From an uncultured Granulosicoccaceae bacterium (GTDB lineage: Bacteria > Pseudomonadota > Gammaproteobacteria > CALCKW01): a stretch of DNA of 20,008 bases. The translations under genes and the position numbers were made by a program. The DNA lies in assembly GCA_937941555.1 (NCBI GenBank), contig CALDHJ010000381.1:1-20008 (forward strand), given 5' to 3'. Every line of letters begins with the position of its first letter. Positions within the stretch are counted from its first letter, which is position 1. This document shows positions 6,830 to 13,691 of the stretch, one piece after another. The notes under the pieces are model-generated. The model made no database searches. It worked only from the letters and a program-made list of their open reading frames with translations, and had not been told where the DNA came from.

Positions 6830-8301
6830 AGTGTCTCCTCGTGCCAGCTCAATCCGCGCCGCCCCAACAAGCCACCGGAGGCGGCAGGGCCCCAACTGCC
6901 GACGCGATAGGGTTTCGGTGCAACACCGTGAGCGCGCCAGGTTTCGATGATCGGATCGATCCACGCCCAGGCAGCGTCCTGCTCATCACGGCGCATGAAG
7001 AGCGCCTGCTTGCCGGCAATCAAGTCGACCAGGAGTCGCTGGTACGCGTTGATGTAATTGGCGTTGTAGCTTTGTGAGAGGTCGAGATCGAGCATGACCG
7101 GTTTGAGAGTGAGCGCGTCGCCGGGTTTTTTCGACAGTATATGCAACTTGATGCTTTCGACGGGCTGGAGCTGTATCACCAGTCGGTTAACCGAGTTGCT
7201 CGCGATCTGATCGCTGAAAATCGAGTGGGGCAGTGAATCGAAGGTGATGACAATCTCACTGACCTTGGTCTGCATGCGCTTGCCGGTGCGCAAGTAGAAC
7301 GGCACGCCTGCCCAGCGCCAGTTTTCGATCGTGGTCTTGAGCGCGACGAAGGTCTCGGTCTGGCTGTCTGCTGGCACACCGTTCTCGTCGAGGTAGCCTG
7401 GCAGCTCTGCCTCACCAAGCGTGCCACCAACGTATTGGCCCCTGACGGTGTTGTTGACGACGCGTTCCGGGGTCATGGGTTTGAGCGAGCGCAGTACTTT
7501 GAGTTTCTCGTCCCGGATGCTGTCGCCGTCTACGGAGATCGGGGGCTCCATTGCAATGATGCACAACAGCTGCAGCAAGTGGTTCTGCACCATGTCGCGC
7601 AACGCGCCGGTCCGGTCGTAGAACTCACCGCGTCGGCCAATACCGAGTTCCTCGGCGACCGTGATCTGGACATCGCGAATGCGGCCGCGGCGCCACAATG
7701 GCTCAAACAGGGAATTTCCGAAACGCAGCGCAATGAGGTTCTGCACCGGTTCCTTGCCGAGGTAGTGGTCGATGCGAAAGATCTGCGTCTCGTTGAACGC
7801 TGCCGCGATGAGATCGTTGATCTCGTTCGCAGAGGCGCGATCGTGGCCAAGCGGCTTTTCGACCGCGACGCGTGAGTCGGACTTGATCAGGCCGTTGGCA
7901 CTGAGGTGGTTGCATATCGGCCCGAACAGGCGTGGGCCGGTCGACAGGTAGTAGAGTCGGGTGTTGCCCGGTTGCTTGTCGAGACACTCACCAAGCGCGG
8001 CATAGCTCGCGCCGTCCATGAGATCGATTCGAACGAAATCGACGCGTGAAATGAAGGTCGCCCAGGTATCGGCATCGAACAGATCCGGGTGCACGTGGGG
8101 CTGCGCGTCCGAGGCCATCAGGTCGTGGAAGGCGGCGACATCGAGGTCGGTGCGCGCAACAGCAATCAGCCGACTCTCGCCGGGCATTCCGCCGTTCTTG
8201 TAGATGTTGTAGAGCGCTGGCACCAGCTTGCGCATGGCAAGGTCGCCAGTACCCCCGAAAATCACCAGGTCGAAAGGCTGTGGGTCGGAGTGTTCGCTCA
8301 T
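6826..8301 (-). CDS. zwf: Glucose-6-phosphate 1-dehydrogenase
   Basis: Oxidises glucose-6-phosphate to 6-phosphogluconolactone and makes NADPH. From ATG 8301 the protein is 491 residues, identical in length to E. coli Zwf. Motifs: Rossmann nucleotide loop FGGTGDLAMRKL (residues 15-26), EKPLGHD (149-155) and the active-site signature RIDHYLGKE (176-184), where the His-Tyr-Leu-Gly-Lys block holds the substrate-binding Lys. The frame runs on to 8364, but the MSEHSD start gives the standard N-terminus; its Shine-Dalgarno is weak. It is the first gene of the zwf-glk-hexR unit. Its likely promoter contains TACAAT (minus strand, 8380-8375) inside a 15-bp palindrome, implying repression by HexR. No phosphogluconolactonase gene follows, unlike the zwf-pgl arrangement common in pseudomonads. 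Confidence 0.95.
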   Translation of the reverse strand: MSEHSDPQPFDLVIFGGTGDLAMRKLVPALYNIYKNGGMPGESRLIAVARTDLDVAAFHDLMASDAQPHVHPDLFDADTWATFISRVDFVRIDLMDGASYAALGECLDKQPGNTRLYYLSTGPRLFGPICNHLSANGLIKSDSRVAVEKPLGHDRASANEINDLIAAAFNETQIFRIDHYLGKEPVQNLIALRFGNSLFEPLWRRGRIRDVQITVAEELGIGRRGEFYDRTGALRDMVQNHLLQLLCIIAMEPPISVDGDSIRDEKLKVLRSLKPMTPERVVNNTVRGQYVGGTLGEAELPGYLDENGVPADSQTETFVALKTTIENWRWAGVPFYLRTGKRMQTKVSEIVITFDSLPHSIFSDQIASNSVNRLVIQLQPVESIKLHILSKKPGDALTLKPVMLDLDLSQSYNANYINAYQRLLVDLIAGKQALFMRRDEQDAAWAWIDPIIETWRAHGVAPKPYRVGSWGPAASGGLLGRRGLSWHEETL

Positions 8302-8370
8302 GGCAGGAGGTCCCGTGTGAACCAGAGTAGATAAAACGCGTGTTGTGGCGCCGTCGTGGCGCACTCAATC

Positions 8371-8385
8371 TGAAATTGTATTTCA
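8371..8385. promoter_or_regulatory. zwf-proximal palindrome, probable HexR/RpiR operator
   Basis: TGAAATTGTATTTCA is a perfect inverted repeat (TGAAAT, TGT, ATTTCA). On the minus strand it contains TACAAT, a good -10 hexamer facing zwf, though I see no matching -35. The TGAAA-N5-TTTCA shape is typical of operators for RpiR-family regulators. It sits 69 bases upstream of the zwf start and 58 bases from the second palindrome. HexR is the obvious candidate, by inference from location. Confidence 0.55.
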
Positions 8386-8443
8386 AAATCAGGGCCACGA
8401 GGCAGTCCGATTGTCGAGAAATCCGGGGCGAAGCGCTACAATA

Positions 8444-8458
8444 TGTAGCTTAGCTACA
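8444..8458. promoter_or_regulatory. edd-proximal palindrome, probable HexR operator
   Basis: TGTAGCTTAGCTACA is a perfect 15-bp palindrome around a central T. It fits the TGTA-N7-TACA outline known for HexR boxes in gammaproteobacteria. It starts two bases after TACAAT (8437-8442), a likely -10 of the edd promoter, so transcription would begin inside the operator at about 8449-8450. Occupancy would block initiation. The edd start GTG lies at 8474. Confidence 0.75.
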
Positions 8459-8473
8459 GAAAAGGCCCCCATC

Positions 8474-10324
8474 GTGACCCTGCATCAGACGGTAGAAGAC
8501 GTCACCCGGCGTATCGCAGAACGCAGTGCGCCCAGCCGCACGGCTTACCGCGCTGCCGTAGACCGCGCCGCGACTGACTGGCCTGCCCGTCAGGCGCTGT
8601 CTTGCACCAACCTCGCTCATGGCATGGCATCGGCACCGCTCAACGACAAGCTGCGGTTGCGCGAGATCAAGCCGGCCAATCTGGCTATCATCACGTCCTA
8701 CAACGACATGTTGTCGGCGCACCAACCCTACGCGCGCTACCCCGAGATCCTCAAACAGGCTGCGCGCGACGCCGGCGCCGTGGCACAGGTCGCATCCGGC
8801 GTACCGGCCATGTGCGATGGCATCACACAGGGCCAGCCCGGCATGGAGTTGAGCCTGTTCAGTCGCGACATCATTGCCATGTCGAGTGCCGTGGGTTTGA
8901 CCCACAACACTTTTGATGGCGGATTGTGGCTGGGTGTGTGTGACAAGATCGTGCCGGGCCTGCTGATCGCCGCGCTGCGTTTCGGCCACTTGCCGGCGGT
9001 CTTCGTGCCGGCAGGCCCCATGGGGAGCGGTATCACGAACAGCGAGAAAAGCCGCGTGCGGCAACGTTTCTATGCTGGCGAAGCCACACGTGAGGAATTG
9101 CTCGAGTCAGAGCTTGCCGCATACCACAGCGCCGGCACCTGCACCTTCTACGGCACGGCCAACAGCAACCAGCTGCTGATGGAGTTCATGGGGCTGCATG
9201 TGCCGGGCGCGGCCTTCGTCCCGCACGACAGCGGGCTGCGCGACCAATTGAGTGCGGAAGCAGCCAAGCGGTTGGTGGCCCTGACCGCAACAGCTGGTCG
9301 GTACCGGCCCATCGCGGACATCGTCGACGAACGCGCGGTGGTCAACGCCGTTGTCGGGCTGCTCGCAACCGGTGGTTCATCGAACCACACGATTCACCTT
9401 GTTGCGATCGCACGGGCGGCCGGCATTGTGCTCACCTGGGATGATTTTGATGAGCTCTCCGGTGTGGTGCCACTCCTGTCCAAGGTTTACCCGAACGGGC
9501 AGGCTGACATCAACCAGTTTCACGCGGCTGGCGGTGTCGGCACGGTGCTCGCCGAACTGCTGGACGCCGGTCTGCTGCACCGCGACGTCAAGACCGTAGT
9601 CGGCGACGATCTCGCCGACTACGCGACCGAGCCGAAATTCGAGGACGGCCGGCTGGTGAGTGTGCCGTCGCCGAAGCCGGGCCAGGCACCCGATATCATT
9701 GCCGCCGCGTCCGCACCGTTTGCACCGGAGGGCGGACTCAGGTTGGTTGAGGGCAACCTCGGGCGAGCTGTGGTCAAGGTGTCGGCGGTCGACCCGGCGC
9801 ACCGAATCGTTGAAGCACCGGCTCAGGTCTTCGACTCACAGAGCGGCGTCCACGACGCCTACGCAGCCGGCGAACTCGACCGCGATGTGGTCGTGGTGGT
9901 GCGCGGCCAGGGGCCGCGCGCGAACGGCATGCCGGAGTTGCACAAACTCATGCCGCCGCTGACGCTGTTGCAGGACAAGGGACACCGTGTCGCGTTGGTG
10001 ACTGACGGTCGGTTGTCCGGTGCGTCTGGTGTGGTGCCGGCGGCGCTGCACGTGTCGCCGGAGGCGGCAGCCGACGGACCGATAGCGCGCATCCAGGACG
10101 GTGACCTGATTCGCGTTGATTGTGAACAGGGCACGCTGGCGCTGCTGGTCGATGAAGCAGACTGGTCCACCCGCACCCCGGCACCGGTTTCGCCATCTGA
10201 ACCCGGCCTGGGCCGAGAGCTCTTTGCGGTGTTTCGTCAGCAGGTGACATCAGCCGAGCTCGGTGCGAGTGTGATTGAAACTGAATGCGACAGTAACGGG
10301 GTGAGCCATGTCGAAGGTGTTTGA
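8474..10324 (+). CDS. edd: Phosphogluconate dehydratase
   Basis: Dehydrates 6-phosphogluconate to 2-keto-3-deoxy-6-phosphogluconate (KDPG), the first dedicated Entner-Doudoroff step. It has 616 residues from GTG 8474, near E. coli Edd (603). It belongs to the IlvD/Edd iron-sulfur dehydratase family. Likely cluster-region cysteines lie in PAMCDG (C114), GVCDKIVPG (C156) and GTCTFYGTANSNQ (C223); the metal-site stretch SGVPAMCDGITQGQPGMELS is canonical. GTG 8474 is chosen because AAAGG lies eight bases before it and it falls just downstream of the promoter and operator. The longer frame from 8345 would have to read through both. The 3' end overlaps eda by 17 bases, which suggests coupled translation. 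Confidence 0.95.
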   Translation: MTLHQTVEDVTRRIAERSAPSRTAYRAAVDRAATDWPARQALSCTNLAHGMASAPLNDKLRLREIKPANLAIITSYNDMLSAHQPYARYPEILKQAARDAGAVAQVASGVPAMCDGITQGQPGMELSLFSRDIIAMSSAVGLTHNTFDGGLWLGVCDKIVPGLLIAALRFGHLPAVFVPAGPMGSGITNSEKSRVRQRFYAGEATREELLESELAAYHSAGTCTFYGTANSNQLLMEFMGLHVPGAAFVPHDSGLRDQLSAEAAKRLVALTATAGRYRPIADIVDERAVVNAVVGLLATGGSSNHTIHLVAIARAAGIVLTWDDFDELSGVVPLLSKVYPNGQADINQFHAAGGVGTVLAELLDAGLLHRDVKTVVGDDLADYATEPKFEDGRLVSVPSPKPGQAPDIIAAASAPFAPEGGLRLVEGNLGRAVVKVSAVDPAHRIVEAPAQVFDSQSGVHDAYAAGELDRDVVVVVRGQGPRANGMPELHKLMPPLTLLQDKGHRVALVTDGRLSGASGVVPAALHVSPEAAADGPIARIQDGDLIRVDCEQGTLALLVDEADWSTRTPAPVSPSEPGLGRELFAVFRQQVTSAELGASVIETECDSNGVSHVEGV

Positions 10325-10946
10325 GCAACTGGGCACGTGCCCGGTCATACCGGTTATCGTGATCGAAAATCTCGAGCACGCCGTGCCGATGGCAGAAGCC
10401 CTGCTTGAAGGCGGGCTCGAAGCGCTGGAAGTGACGTTGCGCACGCCGGACGCGCTGGCAGCCATCGAATCGATCGCCCGCGCGTTGCCCGATGCCATGG
10501 TCGGTGCTGGCACGCTGATCGAGTCGGCGCAGTTTCAACAGGTGGTTGACGCTGGCGCGCGATTCGGCGTGAGTCCGTGCCTGACGGACAGCCTTGCGAC
10601 GGCCGCGCAAGCGTGCGATTTGCCCTGGCTGCCCGGCGCTGTCACCGCAACCGAGGTGCAGGCGGCGCGAGAGCGCGGCATCACGGATCTGAAGTTCTTC
10701 CCCGCTGGTACGAGCGGTGGGCCCGGCCAGCTCAAGAGCCTGGCGGCTGTCTACGCCGACGTGCGCTTTTGCCCGACAGGTGGCGTCTCGGCCGATAATC
10801 TCGACAGCTACTTGTCGATCCCGGCCGTTGTCGCTGTAGGCGGCTCCTGGTTGACGCCGGCGGACGCTGTCGCAGCAGGAGATTGGGGTGCCGTCACGAG
10901 AATAGCGCGAGAAGCCTGCGCCGCTGCAGTATCTTCCACAAGCTGA
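10308..10946 (+). CDS. eda: KDPG/KHG aldolase
   Basis: Class I aldolase that splits KDPG into pyruvate and glyceraldehyde-3-phosphate, the second Entner-Doudoroff step. It has 212 residues against 213 in E. coli. Active-site residues are visible: Glu41 and Arg45 in EVTLRTPDAL, the Schiff-base Lys129 in TDLKFFPAGTSGG, and the phosphate-binding CPTGGVSADN region. The start ATG is preceded by GGGGTGA inside the end of edd and overlaps edd by 17 bases. A GFA-family gene follows about 19 bases after the stop and may be co-transcribed. Confidence 0.95.
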   Translation: MSKVFEQLGTCPVIPVIVIENLEHAVPMAEALLEGGLEALEVTLRTPDALAAIESIARALPDAMVGAGTLIESAQFQQVVDAGARFGVSPCLTDSLATAAQACDLPWLPGAVTATEVQAARERGITDLKFFPAGTSGGPGQLKSLAAVYADVRFCPTGGVSADNLDSYLSIPAVVAVGGSWLTPADAVAAGDWGAVTRIAREACAAAVSSTS

Positions 10947-10965
10947 CAGTGCAGGTGGGGTGGAT

Positions 10966-11376
10966 ATGGCAGATGTAACCGGGTCGTCAACCCGCGAAGG
11001 GGGATGTTTGTGTGGCGCGGTACGATTTTGCGTCACGGGACCACTGCGCAAGGTTGTCTATTGCCACTGTGAACAATGCCGCCGAACCAGTGGCCATTTT
11101 GTCGCCGCAACCGGTGCAGACCGCAACGCAATCGAGATGACGGAAGACGCCGGGTTGCGGTGGTTCGTGTCATCCGAATCCGCCAAGCGGGGTTTCTGCG
11201 CGCAGTGTGGTAGCAGCCTGTTCTGGCAGCGCAACGACAGCGACCACACCTCCATCATGGCCGGCGCAATAGACGACAAAAATGCCCTTACCGCCGATCG
11301 CCATATCTACGTGGCAGACAAGGCGTCTTATTACCCGGTCGACGACAGTCTGCCGTGTTTTGAACAGTCTGATTGA
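10966..11376 (+). CDS. GFA-domain (glutathione-dependent formaldehyde-activating type) zinc protein
   Basis: A 136-residue single-domain protein of the GFA/Mss4-like family. The full zinc-binding cysteine set is present: GGCLCGAVRF (C14, C16), CHCEQCRR (C33, C35, C38) and GFCAQCGSSLF (C78, C81). The named activity, formation of S-hydroxymethylglutathione, is known for the founding Gfa. Most small relatives are uncharacterised, so no substrate is claimed. ATG 10966 is preferred over GTG 10960 because AGGTGGGG lies at good spacing before it. It trails eda by 19 bases, so it may belong to the HexR-controlled edd-eda transcript. Between its stop and the tRNA gene at 11568 I see nothing I can support. 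Confidence 0.85.
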   Translation: MADVTGSSTREGGCLCGAVRFCVTGPLRKVVYCHCEQCRRTSGHFVAATGADRNAIEMTEDAGLRWFVSSESAKRGFCAQCGSSLFWQRNDSDHTSIMAGAIDDKNALTADRHIYVADKASYYPVDDSLPCFEQSD

Positions 11377-11567
11377 CGCGCTAGTGGCCGCTGCTGGTTA
11401 CAACGATGCATTGCCTGGTAATACAACCCGTGTATGGAGCGCAGCTCAGAGTTGATCGACAACCCGTTACCGTAGTCGGTCCGTCTGTTGCGGATCGCAC
11501 GCTGGGAAAGGTGTAGGTGGAATAGGCGACTGATCGCGGACTGCTTTCAGTGCTCTCGAAGGGAGTC

Positions 11568-11654
11568 TGGTACCGGGGGGGGGACTTGAACCCCCACAGC
11601 CTTGCGGCCGGCGGATTTTGAATCCGCTGCGTCTACCAATTCCGCCACCCCGGC
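11568..11654 (-). tRNA. tRNA-Leu (anticodon CAA)
   Basis: An 87-nt class II tRNA with encoded CCA. The acceptor arm GCCGGGG pairs with CCCCGGT (one G-T wobble). The D arm holds TTGGTAGACGC. The anticodon stem GCGGA/TCCGC encloses loop TTCAAAA, giving anticodon CAA (reads UUG). A long variable arm follows (CGGCCGCAAGGCTG), then the T arm GGGGG-TTCAAGT-CCCCC. The T-stem and acceptor together make a run of nine C residues. It is divergent from queA. No intrinsic terminator is evident downstream. Confidence 0.96.
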
Positions 11655-11677
11655 AGGTGAGGATCGTCAAGCCGACA

Positions 11678-11706
11678 AGGATAGGGGATGTTCGGGGTGT
11701 GGTCAA
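11678..11706 (-). promoter_or_regulatory. Promoter of tRNA-Leu
   Basis: On the minus strand TTGACC (11706-11701) is followed by a 17-base spacer and TATCCT (11683-11678). The predicted transcription start is near 11671, about 17 bases before the mature tRNA 5' end. It lies in the short gap between the tRNA and queA. Confidence 0.7.
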
Positions 11707-11734
11707 AGCGCCACTGCGAAATGCCTCCTTCGAC

Positions 11735-11743
11735 TGCTACCAT
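11735..11743 (+). promoter_or_regulatory. Putative extended -10 promoter of queA
   Basis: TGCTACCAT is a TGn-TACCAT extended -10. The expected start point, about seven bases further on, coincides with the queA ATG at 11750, and there is no Shine-Dalgarno before that ATG. A weak TGCGAA at 11715-11720 lies 17 bases upstream. Confidence 0.35.
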
Positions 11744-11749
11744 CGCCGC

Positions 11750-12775
11750 ATGAAGCTCAGCGATTTCCACTTCGACCTGCCCGACACTCTGATTGCACAG
11801 CACCCGCCCGTTGAGCGCAGTGCGGGGCGTCTGCTCGAGTTCGGTCGCCGGATGGCGCCCGTCGATCGCCTGGTCCGGGATCTGCCCGACCGTGTGCTGC
11901 CCGGCGATCTCATGGTGTTCAACAACACGCGCGTGTTGCGGGCGCGCCTTCGGGGCCGCAAGACCGAAACGGGCGGGCGTGTCGAGTTGCTGGTCGAGCG
12001 GGTGCTCTCGGACAACGAGGCGCTCTGCCAGATCGGCTCGAGCAAGCCCGTGCGCGCTGGCACATCGATCACGCTCGACAGCGGGTTGTCTGCAGAGGTC
12101 TTGTCCCGCGAGGCTGGGTTCTGTGCAGTACGCTTTGACACCGCTGATTTGCATGCCGTCTTGCAGGGAGAGGGTGAATTGCCGTTGCCACCCTACATTG
12201 CGCGATCTGAAAACGACGCTGACGAAGAACGCTATCAGACGGTCTATGCATCGTGCCCGGGGGCTGTCGCGGCGCCGACAGCGGGCTTGCATTTTGATAC
12301 GGCGCTGTTCGATGCGCTGGCACAGCGTGGTGTCGAGACAACCGAGATCACCTTGCACGTGGGCGCGGGAACCTTCCAACCGGTGCGGGTCGATAATGTC
12401 GCCGAGCACCGCATGCACGCGGAATGGCTCACGGTAAGCGAGGAGGTCGCGGACGCTGTGCGGGCATGTCAGGCCCGAGGTGGGCGAGTGATTGCCGTTG
12501 GTACCACCTCGGTGCGTGCGCTGGAAACGGCGGCGCGCGCATCGGATGGCAGGATCGCGCCCTATACCGGCGACAGCCGGTTGTTCCTGACGCCAGGCGA
12601 ACCCTTTCACGTGGTCGATGGCATGCTGACCAACTTCCACCTGCCGGGCTCGACCCTGTTGATGCTGATCAGCGCGTTTGCCGGCATGGAGACTGTTCGC
12701 GAGGCCTATGCCCATGCTGTGACCGAGCGCTATCGGTTTTTCAGTTACGGCGACGCCTGTCTGATCTGGCCATAA
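11750..12775 (+). CDS. queA: S-adenosylmethionine:tRNA ribosyltransferase-isomerase
   Basis: QueA transfers and isomerises the ribosyl part of S-adenosylmethionine onto preQ1 in tRNA to make epoxyqueuosine, the step after Tgt. It has 341 residues, slightly shorter than E. coli QueA (356). Recognisable family blocks: LSDFHFDLPDTLIAQHP at the N-terminus, VFNNTRVLRARL, GAVAAPTAGLHFD, LHVGAGTFQPVRV, GTTSVRALETAA, and near the end FHLPGSTLLMLISAFAG. ATG 11750 gives the standard N-terminus; the frame open back to 11618 runs through the tRNA gene and is not coding. In many gammaproteobacteria queA is directly followed by tgt. Here tgt is 3.3 kb away, behind a sulfur module. Confidence 0.95.
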   Translation: MKLSDFHFDLPDTLIAQHPPVERSAGRLLEFGRRMAPVDRLVRDLPDRVLPGDLMVFNNTRVLRARLRGRKTETGGRVELLVERVLSDNEALCQIGSSKPVRAGTSITLDSGLSAEVLSREAGFCAVRFDTADLHAVLQGEGELPLPPYIARSENDADEERYQTVYASCPGAVAAPTAGLHFDTALFDALAQRGVETTEITLHVGAGTFQPVRVDNVAEHRMHAEWLTVSEEVADAVRACQARGGRVIAVGTTSVRALETAARASDGRIAPYTGDSRLFLTPGEPFHVVDGMLTNFHLPGSTLLMLISAFAGMETVREAYAHAVTERYRFFSYGDACLIWP

Positions 12776-12781
12776 CGAATT

Positions 12782-12799
12782 ATCATAATCTGATATGAT
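12782..12799. promoter_or_regulatory. AT-rich palindrome with extended -10 ahead of the sulfur module
   Basis: ATCATA (12782-12787), six bases, TATGAT (12794-12799) form a perfect inverted repeat inside a stretch (12779-12806) with almost no G or C. TGATATGAT (12791-12799) also reads as an extended -10, so a bound repressor would cover the promoter. It lies 27 bases before the first YeeE/YedE gene. Related sulfide operons are commonly controlled by ArsR-family persulfide sensors (BigR, SqrR) at AT-rich palindromes. That assignment is inference; no regulator gene is seen here. Confidence 0.45.
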
Positions 12800-12826
12800 G
12801 ATATAACTACTAATTGAGGTGAATCC

Positions 12827-13267
12827 ATGCCAACCGAATTTTCACCGCTGGCGTCTACCGCTGGCGGCATCCTGATCGGGGTCTCGGCACTCTGGATGAT
12901 GGCCGCGCTCGGGCGGATTGCCGGTATCAGTGGTTTGCTGGGTCGGCTGTTGCCGCCTGACGCGGCGACCGGCGAGTCGCGGCGCATCAGTATCGGGTTC
13001 ATAGCCGGTCTGTTGCTCGCACCGGTGGTCATGCTGCTGTTCGGTGAATCGGTTGTGCAGACGGTCTCACTCGATTTGGTGCTCATGGCGGTGGCCGGGC
13101 TGTTGGTCGGCGTCGGCACGGCCGTCGGCAGCGGCTGCACCAGCGGCCACGGCGTCTGTGGTCTGTCGCGGTTGTCGGTGCGGTCGCTGGCCGCGACAGT
13201 CACCTTCATGCTGGCCGCCGGTATCACGGTGTACGTGGTTCGGCACGTGATGGGAGCGGGTGCATGA
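12827..13267 (+). CDS. YeeE/YedE-family membrane protein, first half-transporter (PmpA-like)
   Basis: A 146-residue membrane protein with about four hydrophobic segments (near 12-36, 56-73, 82-100, 117-137). It has the family signature [12 protein letters not shown], with Cys104 and Cys111. YeeE/YedE proteins take up sulfur compounds such as thiosulfate, with membrane cysteines acting as relay points. Short split pairs accompany persulfide-detoxifying enzymes in many proteobacteria. ATG 12827 is preceded by TTGAGGTGA. The stop overlaps the next start as ATGA. The transported compound is not known from the sequence. Confidence 0.85.
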   Translation: MPTEFSPLASTAGGILIGVSALWMMAALGRIAGISGLLGRLLPPDAATGESRRISIGFIAGLLLAPVVMLLFGESVVQTVSLDLVLMAVAGLLVGVGTAVGSGCTSGHGVCGLSRLSVRSLAATVTFMLAAGITVYVVRHVMGAGA

Positions 13268-13668
13268 GCCTGCTGATGGCCGTATTGGCTGGCGCGGTGT
13301 TCGGGGCCGGTCTGTTGCTCTCGGGCATGGCGAACCCTGCCAAGGTGCTCAATTTTCTCGACGTCGCCGGTGAGTGGGACCCGAGTCTCGCGTTCGTGAT
13401 GGGCGGTGCAATTGCCGTCACCCTGCCAGGTTACCGCTGGCTCCGCGGATGGAAGGCACCGCTCTTTTCAGATACCTTTCAGTGGCCTGACAGCACAGTC
13501 ATCGACCGCCGTCTGATAACCGGCGCGGTTCTGTTCGGTGTTGGCTGGGGCCTTGGCGGGTTGTGTCCGGGCCCGGCCATTGTCGCGGCGCCACTGCTTG
13601 CGCCGGGCGCATTGGTTTTTCTCGTTGCCATGGTTGCCGGATTGGCGTTGGCCCGCCGCTTCACCTGA
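13264..13668 (+). CDS. YeeE/YedE-family membrane protein, second half-transporter (PmpB-like, DUF6691)
   Basis: A 134-residue partner of the preceding gene, again with about four hydrophobic segments. It carries the signatures [18 protein letters not shown] near the N-terminus (residues 16-33) and [11 protein letters not shown] with Cys101. The two proteins together make the length of one full YeeE/YedE transporter, so a heteromeric channel is likely. Translation is coupled through the ATGA overlap. A metallo-beta-lactamase-fold gene follows 23 bases later. Confidence 0.87.
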   Translation: MSLLMAVLAGAVFGAGLLLSGMANPAKVLNFLDVAGEWDPSLAFVMGGAIAVTLPGYRWLRGWKAPLFSDTFQWPDSTVIDRRLITGAVLFGVGWGLGGLCPGPAIVAAPLLAPGALVFLVAMVAGLALARRFT

Positions 13669-13691
13669 ATGTCACCCGACAAGAGGTCCAG

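Noticed and set aside
9948..11051. A 367-codon open frame on the minus strand
   Set aside because: Antisense to the ends of edd, all of eda and the start of the GFA gene; no domain seen.
11572..11584. Run of nine G residues as a slippage or assembly artefact
   Set aside because: The run is fully explained by the tRNA-Leu T-stem (five) and acceptor stem (four), which pair correctly.
11568..11654. tRNA-Leu gene as an integration site for a mobile island
   Set aside because: No integrase, no duplicated tRNA 3' end and no direct repeat were seen in the flanking kilobases.
11633..12715. A 360-codon open frame on the minus strand
   Set aside because: Antisense to queA, whose family motifs are unmistakable; its end also runs into the tRNA region.
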